Shown here: piece by piece, positions 1 to 6,644 of the stretch
How the letters are laid out: every line of letters starts with the position of its first letter
Numbering within the stretch: position 1 is the stretch's first letter
Source of the DNA: an uncultured Bacteroidales bacterium
Lineage (GTDB): Bacteria; Bacteroidota; Bacteroidia; Bacteroidales; Muribaculaceae
Assembly: GCA_900554345.1 (NCBI GenBank)
Contig: USHH01000001.1
Span: forward strand, 1 to 37,210
Length of the DNA: 37,210 nucleotides
Reading direction: 5' to 3'
Translations under genes and position numbers: made by a program
Notes under the pieces: generated by a model
The model's database searches: none
Told to the model about the DNA's origin: nothing
What the model saw: the letters and a program-made list of their open reading frames with translations, nothing else

Positions 1-357
1 GGCGAGATGCTCCGCGCTGTGGCGCGGCAGCCGGAGCCTGCGGTGCTGATATATTTCTCCGACCATGGAGTTAACGTCTACGACATCGACGGCATACACG
101 GGAGGGGAGAGCGCTTCGTGGAGGTGCCGGCTTTGATATATGCCAACGCGCCCTATCGTGTAGCGAATCCCGACATTGTCTCGGCCCTCGACAGTGCTCT
201 GACGCTGCCGCTCACCACGGCCGATATCGCGCATCCGCTCATGACCCTGACAGGCACGACCTATTCCGGCTATGACCCGACCCGGGATTTCCTCTCGCCA
301 AAGTACGTGAAACGACACCGCTATGTCGACCTCAGGCCATGGACTTTCGGGAAATAG
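1..357 (+). CDS. Phosphoethanolamine transferase / sulfatase-superfamily protein, C-terminal part
   Basis: This is the 3' end of a gene that starts outside the window; the frame is open from base 1. The segment FSDHGVNVYD is the metal-binding D-H-G motif near the C-terminus of the alkaline phosphatase/sulfatase fold, as in EptA/CptA-type lipid A phosphoethanolamine transferases. The following VPALIYAN stretch and the end of the protein, with YDPTRDFLSPKYV, fit the Bacteroidetes versions. Such enzymes move phosphoethanolamine from phosphatidylethanolamine to lipid A or LPS core at the periplasmic face. The N-terminal membrane helices and the catalytic threonine are not in view, so the substrate is not determined. 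It converges on the VWA gene, and a hairpin lies between them. Confidence 0.7.
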   Translation, partial: GEMLRAVARQPEPAVLIYFSDHGVNVYDIDGIHGRGERFVEVPALIYANAPYRVANPDIVSALDSALTLPLTTADIAHPLMTLTGTTYSGYDPTRDFLSPKYVKRHRYVDLRPWTFGK

Positions 358-365
358 CAAAACGG

Positions 366-390
366 GCCCGCGGCCGGGTGGGTCGCGGGC
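366..390. terminator. Bidirectional hairpin between convergent genes
   Basis: A 10-bp GC-rich stem with one G-T wobble (366-375 with 381-390) encloses a 5-nt loop. It lies between the stop codons of the convergent transferase and VWA genes. There is no clear T tract, so termination is inferred from position and stem strength. Confidence 0.6.
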
Positions 391-429
391 GATTGGCTTG
401 TAAGCTGGCTGTTTGGTTGTAAGTAGTGG

Positions 430-1116
430 TCATTTGCGCTTCTTGAAGAAGCCGGAGCTGCGTTGCTTGCGGTAGGCCATGCGCTCTTCCTGCGGCATGC
501 ATGCCTCTTCATTCATGCGCTCCTCCTCGTAGTCCATCAGGACTTTGCTGTAGCTTCGGAACATCTTGCGGGTGCCCTCCTCGTCGGAGCTGAACGACAT
601 TTTGTTGTCGATGTGCATCTTGCGCGACATCGACTCCACGTCGATGTTGGCGCCGATGAAATTGAAGGTCCATCCCATTTCCTTGAGGCTGTCGATGAGC
701 CTTACCACCTTCTCCATGGTGTAGTGGGTGGAGGAATTCTCCATGCCGTCGGTGATGATGGTGACGATGCCGGTGGCGTCCTCGTGTGTTGCTGCCACGG
801 CCTTGAGCTCGGCGAGCGTGGAGCCTACCGCGTCGAAGAGGGGAGTGCAGCCGCCGGGCTCATAGTCGTTATGGGTGATGTGGCGGGCGTCGGCCACCGG
901 GATGTTCTTGCAGAGATAGCGGGAGGGGGTGCCTCCCGACTGGAAAGCATAGATCGATATGAGCACGTGCTGTGTGTCGCGGTTTCTGGTCTGGAGCTGC
1001 TTTGCCACATTGATTGTCTCGTTGCAGCCGGAGATGGTGGAGTTGACGCAGCTGCACATGGAGCCGGACTCGTCGAGGATGATGAGGTTGAATACGGTGG
1101 TCTTGGTCGCTGACAT
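430..1116 (-). CDS. VWA-domain protein under an NrtR-like operator
   Basis: A 228-residue cytosolic protein without signal peptide or membrane segment. It is almost entirely one von Willebrand factor A domain. The MIDAS metal site is visible: DESGSM near residues 15-20, the threonine in GGCTPLFDA, and the aspartate in IITDGMEN. The C-terminal tail (from about residue 195) is charged and ends KKRK. VWA proteins of this bacterial type bind partner proteins through a metal ion; the partner is not visible here. It resembles TerY-like VWA domains but is far from the Ter operon at 25-35 kb. The start is the ATG at 1116. The leader is about 65 nt and the promoter is overlaid by palindromes that recur at the Nudix regulator gene, so control by that regulator is likely. 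Confidence 0.85.
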   Translation of the reverse strand: MSATKTTVFNLIILDESGSMCSCVNSTISGCNETINVAKQLQTRNRDTQHVLISIYAFQSGGTPSRYLCKNIPVADARHITHNDYEPGGCTPLFDAVGSTLAELKAVAATHEDATGIVTIITDGMENSSTHYTMEKVVRLIDSLKEMGWTFNFIGANIDVESMSRKMHIDNKMSFSSDEEGTRKMFRSYSKVLMDYEEERMNEEACMPQEERMAYRKQRSSGFFKKRK

Positions 1117-1169
1117 AGTAGTGGGTTTTAGAGTCGGGCCATTGCTGGCGTCCGAGGTTAGACATCGCG

Positions 1170-1190
1170 TTTGCGTTATTTTGACGCAAA
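1170..1190. promoter_or_regulatory. NrtR-like operator 1
   Basis: Inverted repeat TTTGCGT-N7-ACGCAAA with 7-bp perfect arms. It covers the -7 element end and the predicted transcription start of the VWA gene, a position suited to repression. The same 7-7-7 design occurs at 1223-1243 and 6493-6513. Confidence 0.75.
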
Positions 1191-1218
1191 GTTATCATAA
1201 TAACGCGTTATATGCAAA
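1187..1218 (-). promoter_or_regulatory. Bacteroidetes promoter of the VWA gene
   Basis: Read on the minus strand, TTTG (1215-1218), a 20-bp spacer and TAACTTTG (1187-1194) match the Bacteroidetes sigma-ABfr consensus. The predicted start of transcription is near 1180-1183. The TTTG of the -7 element is also the outer end of the operator at 1170-1190. A 12-bp palindrome, ATAACGCGTTAT (1200-1211), lies in the spacer. Confidence 0.75.
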
Positions 1219-1222
1219 TTTT

Positions 1223-1243
1223 GTTGCGTCAAAATGACGCAAA
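1223..1243. promoter_or_regulatory. NrtR-like operator 2
   Basis: The core TTGCGTC-AAAAT-GACGCAA (1224-1242) is a perfect inverted repeat apart from its central base. Its centre is about 53 bp from that of operator 1, close to five helical turns, so two bound proteins would face the same side of the DNA. It lies just upstream of the -33 box. Confidence 0.7.
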
Positions 1244-1479
1244 ATTTCAAGATAATTTGCATTAGGCTGAATGTCAGCGAAATAAAATCCGGTAAATTTC
1301 TATATACACCCATAACGGTGATGATTGTCAGCAATATTTGCAGATTGCAGTGTACTAATAGTGTACTTTGGTGGAAGATGGTAGCAAGCAAGAGCAAATG
1401 GATTTGAAAAAACAATAGTTCAATTGAATCAATTCGCAGATTTTTAGGATTGCATACCGTTAATCTCACGAATAATAGC
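1244..1479. other. AT-rich intergenic stretch with a short direct repeat
   Basis: No convincing gene is present. The only structure seen is AGTGTACT repeated at 1349-1356 and 1360-1367, an 11-bp period (one helical turn), as in some operators. An open frame on the minus strand here overlaps the operators, is rich in hydrophobic low-complexity codons and has no family signature. Confidence 0.4.
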
Positions 1480-1628
1480 TAACTTTGCAATCTAAGCATT
1501 GTATGCGAAATGGCCAAGATTATCACGACGACATAACGGCGAAAGCCGTAAAACAATAACATTGGAAGCTCCAACGTAGTCGCTTAAAGGCTTTGGCCGG
1601 CCCCGCATAACTACGCTGGAGCTTTTTA
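1480..1628 (+). ncRNA. Candidate structured RNA or attenuator leader
   Basis: TAACTTTG (1480-1487) matches the -7 consensus, though no good -33 box is seen. Downstream lies a GNRA-type hairpin, ACGGC-GAAA-GCCGT (1536-1549). Then comes a 15-bp stem (1566-1580 with 1610-1624, one mismatch) with a 29-nt loop, followed by a short T run. No plus-strand gene lies upstream back to 357, so this terminator-like hairpin must end either a small RNA of roughly 135 nt or the leader of the helicase fragment that starts at 1635. Which of the two cannot be decided from the sequence. Confidence 0.45.
1566..1627 (+). terminator. Strong hairpin with T tract
   Basis: Left arm AAGCTCCAACGTAGT (1566-1580) pairs with 1610-1624 at 14 of 15 positions. 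Right arm continues into TTTTT (1623-1627). The loop contains a GGCCGGCC palindrome. It stands 7 bases before the ATG of the truncated helicase. Confidence 0.65.
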
Positions 1629-1634
1629 TATTAT

Positions 1635-2009
1635 ATGGAGCTGACCTCAGCGCAACAAAAGTATTTTGCCTACTGGCTTACAAGGAGTCTGCCGTCCGAC
1701 AGTCTCGGTAAGCTTACGGCATCACTTCAGGATGCGCAGGTCGATTTGACCCCACACCAAATCGACGCGGCTCTTTTTGCTTTCAAGTCCCCATTCTCTA
1801 AAGGTGCAATCCTCGCCGACGAGGTAGGACTTGGCAAAACCATAGAAGCAGGCATAATCCTCTCGCAATTCCGGGCTGAACATCGCCGCCACCTGCTTAT
1901 TATTGCTCTGGCTAACCTCCGCAAGCAGTGGGCGGATGAACTTCAGGAGAAGTTCATCCTGCCGTCCCGAATACTTGAATCGAAAACATTCCAATTCTTG
2001 AAAATATGA
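1635..2009 (+). pseudogene. SNF2-family helicase, N-terminal fragment
   Basis: Only 124 residues remain of a protein family that is usually many hundreds long. It keeps the DEAD/SNF2 Walker A motif (ADEVGLGKTIEAG, about residues 60-72) and the next strand (HLLIIALANLRKQW). It breaks after ILESKTF; the last residues (QFLKI) come from the sequence in front of the AAA gene. Motifs II to VI, including DEAH and the second RecA domain, are missing, so it cannot be a working helicase. Its stop overlaps the ATG of the AAA gene by 4 nt (ATGA), so translation of the fragment could feed the next gene. It was probably part of a restriction or defence locus. Confidence 0.75.
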
Positions 2010-3097
2010 TTGAACGAATTAACATATCCAATTATAAATCAATTCGCAATGCCGAAATTGATTTAAAGAGAATCAATATTCTAATCGGCCCGAATGGAGC
2101 CGGTAAAAGTAATTTTATCTCGTTCTTTGAGCTTACTCGCCATATGCTGGAGCAGAGATTGAATAGCTATTTACTTGCACATGGGGGAATTGATTCCATG
2201 CTATATAGAGGCAGAAAAGTTTCCGACAATATATCGGCTCTTATTGACTTTGAGAACTGCAATGCCTTTGTTTTTAAACTCAAACCGACACAAGGTCCCA
2301 AGGCGTATATCGAGTATACCAAAGATTTCTTCAATAACCGAAATCTTACAGACAAGAAATATGAGGAATCCTGGAATCGTCATACATGGGATGTCAATGT
2401 TGAGGAGTCAGCAATTCTGACCAAACCTCAATGGCGAGCAGGATATATTCGTAGTTTTTTAAAAAGCTTCACAGTCTACCATTTTCATGATACCAGCCTT
2501 TCTTCGCCAATGAGACAACCATCGAGAATAGGAGACAATGAATATCTCCGACACGATGGTTCCAATCTCGCAGCATATCTATTCAAGCTAAAGAATACCG
2601 ATATCAAGTCCTTCAACTTGATTGAAGGAACAATCCGCTCGATTGCTCCATATTTTAAAGAATTCAAACTAATCCCCAATAAAATAATGGAGGGTTTTAT
2701 AGGATTAGAATGGGAGGAACGAGATACTGATGCGTATATGGATGCTACAAATTTTTCTGATGGCACCTTGCGATTTATTGCATTGGCGACTCTTTTGTTA
2801 CAGCCCGACTCACCAAAGACAATAATAATTGATGAACCGGAATTAGGTTTGCACCCCGCTGCAATCATAAAACTCGGAGCATTAATCAAACGAGCAGCCA
2901 GCAAAACACAGATTATTGTTGCTACCCAATCGATTGAACTGATCAATAATTTTTCTATCAACGATTTATTAGTTGTTGGTAGAGATGAGAGTCAGTCTAC
3001 GTTCCACCGTCTTAATGAAGAAGATTTCTCTGAGTGGAGAGATGCTTATTCAGTGGGGGAGCTATGGGAAAAGAACATAATTGGAGGACGGCCGTAA
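2006..3097 (+). CDS. AAA (ABC/SMC-like) ATPase of a two-gene defence module
   Basis: A 363-residue intact ATPase of the AAA_21/AAA_15 type found in OLD, PARIS AriA and AbiL-like anti-phage systems. Visible motifs are Walker A GPNGAGKS (about 28-35), the signature-like FSDGTLRFIAL, Walker B IIIDEPELGLHP and an H-loop-like VATQSIEL. The gene is much more AT-rich than its surroundings, which suggests transfer. Its ATG overlaps the stop of the helicase fragment, and its stop overlaps the start of the DUF4276 gene by one base, so the two are translationally coupled. By analogy the ATPase would sense infection and control the TOPRIM-like partner. The defence role is inferred from family and context. 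Confidence 0.85.
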   Translation: MIERINISNYKSIRNAEIDLKRINILIGPNGAGKSNFISFFELTRHMLEQRLNSYLLAHGGIDSMLYRGRKVSDNISALIDFENCNAFVFKLKPTQGPKAYIEYTKDFFNNRNLTDKKYEESWNRHTWDVNVEESAILTKPQWRAGYIRSFLKSFTVYHFHDTSLSSPMRQPSRIGDNEYLRHDGSNLAAYLFKLKNTDIKSFNLIEGTIRSIAPYFKEFKLIPNKIMEGFIGLEWEERDTDAYMDATNFSDGTLRFIALATLLLQPDSPKTIIIDEPELGLHPAAIIKLGALIKRAASKTQIIVATQSIELINNFSINDLLVVGRDESQSTFHRLNEEDFSEWRDAYSVGELWEKNIIGGRP

Positions 3098-3750
3098 TGA
3101 AAAGACTGTTTATTGTTGTCGAGGGACAGACAGAAGAAGCTTTTGTCAAAGAATTGATAACACCTTACTTTATGCAGAATGGAATCTATGATATCCGGCC
3201 GGTTCTCATACAGACAAGCAAAGGTCATAAAGGAGGTTTTGTCAATTATGAGCATCTGAAAAATGATTTATTAAGGCTCCTTAAATCACAAGGACAAGAT
3301 GTGATTGTCACTACATTTGTGGATTTCTTTAGATGCCCTGAGCTCCCGAATCAGAATGATATTGATACGTTGCCGTCTCACATACAAAAAGTAGAGGCGA
3401 TGGAGAAAAGCATATCTGACGACATAAATGATTGGCGGTTCATTCCATATATCCAATTACATGAATTTGAAGCGCTGCTGTTCTCCTCTGCAAATGGATT
3501 CGAAATGTATTTTGAAGCTCAAATCTCAAAAGAGATTCAAGGAATAATCGACTCGTTTAATAATCCGGAAGAGATTAATAGTTCACCGGAAACTGCGCCA
3601 TCAAAAAGATTGATTCGAATCATACCCTACTATGACAAGGTGATATACGGTAACATTGTGGCATTAGAGATTGGATTGCCTGCGATTCTCTCCAAATGTC
3701 CCAGATTTAGAAGATGGATTGATTCTCTCATTCACAGATGTCTTGAATAA
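3097..3750 (+). CDS. DUF4276-family (TOPRIM-like) protein, putative effector
   Basis: A 217-residue protein recognised as DUF4276 by FIVVEGQTEEAFVKELI at the N-terminus, a central TFVDFFRCP segment and the HEFEALLFS motif. The family is related to TOPRIM nuclease folds; the early glutamate (VEGQTE) and the aspartate of VDFF are candidate metal ligands. The start is set at the ATG 3097, preceded by GGAGG, and not at the GTG-like upstream codons inside the AAA gene. It overlaps the AAA stop by one base. AAA plus DUF4276 pairs are common in defence islands and resemble the PARIS and AbiL two-gene designs; a nuclease-like abortive role is inferred. Confidence 0.8.
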   Translation: MKRLFIVVEGQTEEAFVKELITPYFMQNGIYDIRPVLIQTSKGHKGGFVNYEHLKNDLLRLLKSQGQDVIVTTFVDFFRCPELPNQNDIDTLPSHIQKVEAMEKSISDDINDWRFIPYIQLHEFEALLFSSANGFEMYFEAQISKEIQGIIDSFNNPEEINSSPETAPSKRLIRIIPYYDKVIYGNIVALEIGLPAILSKCPRFRRWIDSLIHRCLE

Positions 3751-4157
3751 TGGACTCACAGGTTAATTACATACGTCAAAGGCTCTCACTCCGAAAACCG
3801 CTTGCGAAAGCGCTTGAACTGACGGGAAGAATAACGGATAAACTCTCGATGAAGAAGCCACAGACTGACCTGGATATGCTCGAAATGTTTATTACTGCCG
3901 AGCTTGCAAAGGTAAAGTCTATCGTGCCTACTGTCAAAGGTTTTGACCGAGACTTCCCCTCTCTTGCTTTTCCCATCGCCACCGGCATCGGAAAAACTCG
4001 ACTGATGGGCGCAATCATCGCATATCTCTATCTCAAAAAGGGTATCAAGCACTTCTTCGTTTTCGCACCTAACCGTATATATCATGGCGCTTACAAAGGT
4101 AAGGTACTTCCAACAATCAAAACTCAAATAAATGTCATTCTGGAATTATATTGGTGA
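3750..4157 (+). pseudogene. Type III restriction enzyme Res-like helicase, N-terminal fragment
   Basis: The first about 107 residues match the N-terminus of type III Res / DEAD helicases: VNYIRQRLSLRKPLAKAL, then Walker A in FPIATGIGKTRLMGA and the strand HFFVFAPN. Homology stops there (about base 4069) where a substrate-strand motif should follow; the rest of the frame is unrelated. All later helicase motifs and the nuclease domain are lost. The start codon overlaps the DUF4276 stop by one base (TAATG), so it was probably the third gene of the AAA-DUF4276 operon before a deletion removed its 3' part. A Mod methylase partner is absent. Confidence 0.75.
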
Positions 4158-4386
4158 GTTTTTCTTGTTTCGCTGGCTGTTTGGCAAGTTCAGGAAGTCC
4201 GCGACAGAGCATGATGCGCACACTGAGAGATTAGGAACTGCAATTGACAGAGACAGTGATGGCGATTATAATAGCAGCGGTCGTCATAGCTCTCATAATG
4301 ATTGGAATTCAGGGAGCTATTCCCAATCATACGATGAATTCCAGGATGAACAGGACGACTATGACATGATGGATGACGATTTTTAG
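4132..4386 (+). CDS. Small acidic protein with amphipathic N-terminus
   Basis: An 84-residue ORF overlapping the end of the Res fragment in another frame. It starts with an aromatic hydrophobic segment (MSFWNYIGEFFLFRWLFGKF), and the remainder is hydrophilic with runs of S, D, N and G, ending in an acidic EQDDYDMMDDDF tail. The composition looks like a real small membrane-associated protein and not a chance frame. I do not recognise a family with confidence. It sits between the broken Res gene and the broken AlbA_2-type gene, so it may be a survivor of the sequence that replaced the lost parts. Confidence 0.45.
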   Translation: MSFWNYIGEFFLFRWLFGKFRKSATEHDAHTERLGTAIDRDSDGDYNSSGRHSSHNDWNSGSYSQSYDEFQDEQDDYDMMDDDF

Positions 4387-4415
4387 TAATTTTGGCTGAA
4401 ATATGGAAATGACTA

Positions 4416-5468
4416 TTGGACGAGGACCTTATCCTTGGATGCGTGCGCCGTGGTGTGGAGCGCGGTCGTTTGCCGGAGACAACGATTCGAGAGCCGATTC
4501 GCGACATCCTGAACAAGTGGAAACTGCTCTCAAACGGCAGACCGACTAACGGAGCGGCGCTTCTATTCTCCCGTCAGATTGGTGAATATCCGCAGTTCCG
4601 GCTTAGGATGGCCCGGTTCTTGGGTACGGATAAGAATGAGTTTATCGACAACCAACGTGCAGAGGGCAACTTCTTCGACCTGCTTGACGCAGGTATGGCT
4701 TTCTTCTTCAAGCACCTCAATCTCAGCGGAAAGATTACAAACCACAGCCTTCAGCGCGAGGAACGGCTTGAAGTGCCGTATCACGCTTTGCGCGAAGCTT
4801 TGATCAACAGTCTGTGCCATCGTCAATGGGAGAAGCATAATCTGACAGGAAGTATCGCAATCTACGATGACCGCATAGAGATTGCCAACCCCGGCATATT
4901 CCCTCCTCAAATCTCACCTGAATCCATCAAGGAGCCGCATGAGTCATATCCCTACAACCTAAAGATTGCTGAAGCTCTGTATAAGTCAACTTATCTGGAA
5001 AGCTGGGGTTCCGGAGCAAAACGTATAATGGACGCCTGCCGCGAACAAGGCGTTGAGGAACCAACATGGCGTTGGGACGGAGGCTTTGTAATCGTCACCT
5101 TCAAACGACCCGGCAATGCCTCCCATGAACAAGACGCGGATACCCAACCAGTTCCAAACCAGTACTCTACCAGTTCTATACCAGTACCCCACCAGTTCTC
5201 TACCAGTTCTCTACCAGTTAAGACGTTGATAGAGAAAGCCAGTGATGATTTTATGACAGTATGGCAACTTGCCGAACTATGTGGATTAAGGGATATAAGA
5301 TATTTCAGAAAGAATTATCTTAACCCGGCATTGGAGGAAGATGCCATTGAGCGACTTTATCCCGAACAGCCCAAACATCCCAAGCAAAAATACCGCTTGA
5401 CCGACGCTGCTAAAGAATGGAAAAATAAGAAAATCCCAAAGAAACAAAAGAACTCCCCGAAAAAATAG
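4416..5468 (+). pseudogene. AlbA_2 / HATPase_c_4 DNA-binding protein, N-terminally truncated
   Basis: This 350-residue frame corresponds to the middle and C-terminal parts of the widespread 'ATP-binding / putative DNA binding' family. The HATPase_c_4 region is clear: EVPYHALREALINSLCH, then IEIANPGIFPP and ESWGSGAKRIMDACREQG. The AlbA_2 domain of about 120 residues expected in front is missing. The only start is a TTG at 4416 with an in-frame stop just upstream, so this is more likely a remnant than a natural gene. Between the ATPase and the C-terminal winged-helix part lies a repetitive linker (PVPNQYSTSSIPVPHQ and onward). It may still be transcribed. Confidence 0.65.
5147..5220. repeat. 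In-frame tandem repeat linker
   Basis: Degenerate copies of CTCTACCAGTT and related CCAGT units, about 9 to 12 bases each, encode a repeated Q/F-S-T-S-S-x-P-V pattern in the truncated AlbA_2-type gene. Such repeats can gain or lose units by slippage. Confidence 0.55.
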
Positions 5469-5476
5469 TTGAAGTC

Positions 5477-5570
5477 CATCCGACCGAAAACCGCCGTAAT
5501 CCGACCGTTTTTATCGCATCCGACCGAAATTTCGGTCGGATGTGCGTTGATTAGCCGTAATCCGACCGTT
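5477..5570. repeat. Cluster of ATCCGACCG repeats with a 26-bp palindrome
   Basis: The nonamer ATCCGACCG occurs four times (5478, 5499, 5518, 5560) and once inverted (5533-5541). The third and the inverted copy form a perfect 26-bp palindrome (5517-5542). A 17-bp unit starting GCCGTAATCCGACCG is exactly repeated at 5493-5509 and 5554-5570. It lies between convergent genes, so it could terminate transcription, but there is no T tract and the direct repeats point to protein binding or a recombination site. Confidence 0.7.
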
Positions 5571-5615
5571 ATTATTTTGCGCAAAGATAATCCGAGGTAT
5601 GAAATCCGGTAATTT

Positions 5616-6491
5616 TCAGTCGAAATTGAAGAGATCCTTGATGGAGGCATCATCGTCGGAGCCGGATGTCTCCTTGCGGTCTTTGTTGAAGCGGAAGAAG
5701 CGCAGCCTGCGGCTTCTTGTCTTTGCGGGCCGGGACTCGAGCTCGTCGGCATTCACTGACGGCTTTTCAATGCGGGATTTGCTGTATACGAGGGCCGGAG
5801 CGGGCATCGCGCTTGAGCGGCAGACATCGGCATCGGCCGGGCATGGCCCGGGGATGCTCTCCTCGACATCGCTGATCACTCCGGTCTGCATCAGCTTGCG
5901 GTGGAAGTTGCGTCGGTCGAAGGTGTTGCCGGAGATCACCTCATACACCCGGCGCAGCTCGTCGACGGTGAATATCTCGTCGAGCAGCCGGAATGCCACG
6001 GGGCGCGTCTTCAGTAGCTCCTTGAGGCGCTGACGCGCCATGTCTACGATCTGGAGATGGTCGAAGGCCAGAGGAGGAAGCATGTCGGCGTCAAACCACA
6101 TCGCATTGGAGGCGTCATCGCCTCCTATCACTGCATGGTCGGAGGGACGCACCAGCGCTATGTAGGCCACCGTCATCACGCGTCCGCGCGGATCGCGCCC
6201 GGGGTCGCTGAAGACGTGGAATTGCTCGAGATATACGTCGCTGACGTTTGTCTCCTCCTTTAGTTCGCGGCGGGCGCACTGGTCGATGGTCTCATTGATC
6301 CGCATGAAGCCTCCGGGGAGCGCCCAGCATCCCTTGTAAGGCTCGAGTCCGCGCTCCACGAGCAGGATCTGGAGGCGGTCGCCGTCGAAGCCGAATATCA
6401 CGTTGTCGGCGGTAACTGCCGGCCTCGGATATTCATATATGTAGGTGCCTTTGGCGTCGTCGCCGACTGTAGTATTTGAAGTAGATGCCAT
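5616..6491 (-). CDS. NrtR-like Nudix/winged-helix transcription regulator
   Basis: A 291-residue fusion of a Nudix domain and a C-terminal winged helix, the architecture of NrtR/AraR-type regulators that sense ADP-ribose or sugar-related ligands. The Nudix box is at about residues 61-84: GGFMRINE then RELKEET, with REUxEE intact but Asn in place of the usual Gly, so catalysis is possible but not assured. The DNA-binding part contains FTVDELRRVYEVISG and DRRNFHRKLMQTGVI. The usual closing RPAxxYRF strand appears only after an insertion of about 50 residues rich in Ala/Ser, followed by an acidic tail. An in-frame stop directly precedes the ATG at 6491. The gene has a near-leaderless promoter with an operator like that of the VWA gene, so it is probably autoregulated. 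Confidence 0.85.
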   Translation of the reverse strand: MASTSNTTVGDDAKGTYIYEYPRPAVTADNVIFGFDGDRLQILLVERGLEPYKGCWALPGGFMRINETIDQCARRELKEETNVSDVYLEQFHVFSDPGRDPRGRVMTVAYIALVRPSDHAVIGGDDASNAMWFDADMLPPLAFDHLQIVDMARQRLKELLKTRPVAFRLLDEIFTVDELRRVYEVISGNTFDRRNFHRKLMQTGVISDVEESIPGPCPADADVCRSSAMPAPALVYSKSRIEKPSVNADELESRPAKTRSRRLRFFRFNKDRKETSGSDDDASIKDLFNFD

Positions 6492-6492
6492 T

Positions 6493-6513
6493 TATGCGTA
6501 ATTTTAACGCAAA
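6493..6513. promoter_or_regulatory. NrtR-like operator 3 (autoregulatory)
   Basis: TATGCGT-N7-ACGCAAA, with the same 7-7-7 spacing as the two sites upstream of the VWA gene. The outer CAAA is the complement of the TTTG of this gene's -7 element, the same register as at 1187-1190. It ends 2 nt before the start codon, covering the predicted transcription start. Confidence 0.75.
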
Positions 6514-6541
6514 ATTAATCCATTCCCTTCGATTTCCCAAA
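6510..6541 (-). promoter_or_regulatory. Bacteroidetes promoter of the Nudix regulator
   Basis: On the minus strand TTTG (6538-6541), a 20-bp spacer and TAATTTTG (6510-6517) give a full consensus match. Transcription would start near 6503-6506, leaving a leader of about 12-15 nt. Confidence 0.75.
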
Positions 6542-6589
6542 TTCCGAAGCAGCATCAGCCCTCTCTTATTTATAGATAATGATGAAATA

Positions 6590-6621
6590 TTTGGATTTGT
6601 TCTTGTTTTCTGCTAATTTTG
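6590..6621 (+). promoter_or_regulatory. Promoter of the abiE-like operon
   Basis: TTTG (6590-6593), a 20-bp spacer and TAATTTTG (6614-6621) match the Bacteroidetes consensus exactly. The start codon follows at 6645. AT-rich sequence around it may hold the antitoxin's own operator, but no clear inverted repeat was found. Confidence 0.75.
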
Positions 6622-6644
6622 TGTAAAAATAGAAATAAGACTGA

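Noticed and set aside
1176..1469. A 97-codon minus-strand frame upstream of the VWA gene
   Set aside because: It runs through the promoter and both operators, is made of low-complexity hydrophobic codons and has no conserved features.
1635..3097. A complete DISARM-like or BREX-like system
   Set aside because: Only a stub of one SNF2 helicase is present and no methyltransferase, phospholipase D-like or other partner genes were found.
5149..5220. A CRISPR-like array suggested by regular CCAGT repeats
   Set aside because: The units are 9-12 bases, degenerate, without spacers, and in frame within a coding region.
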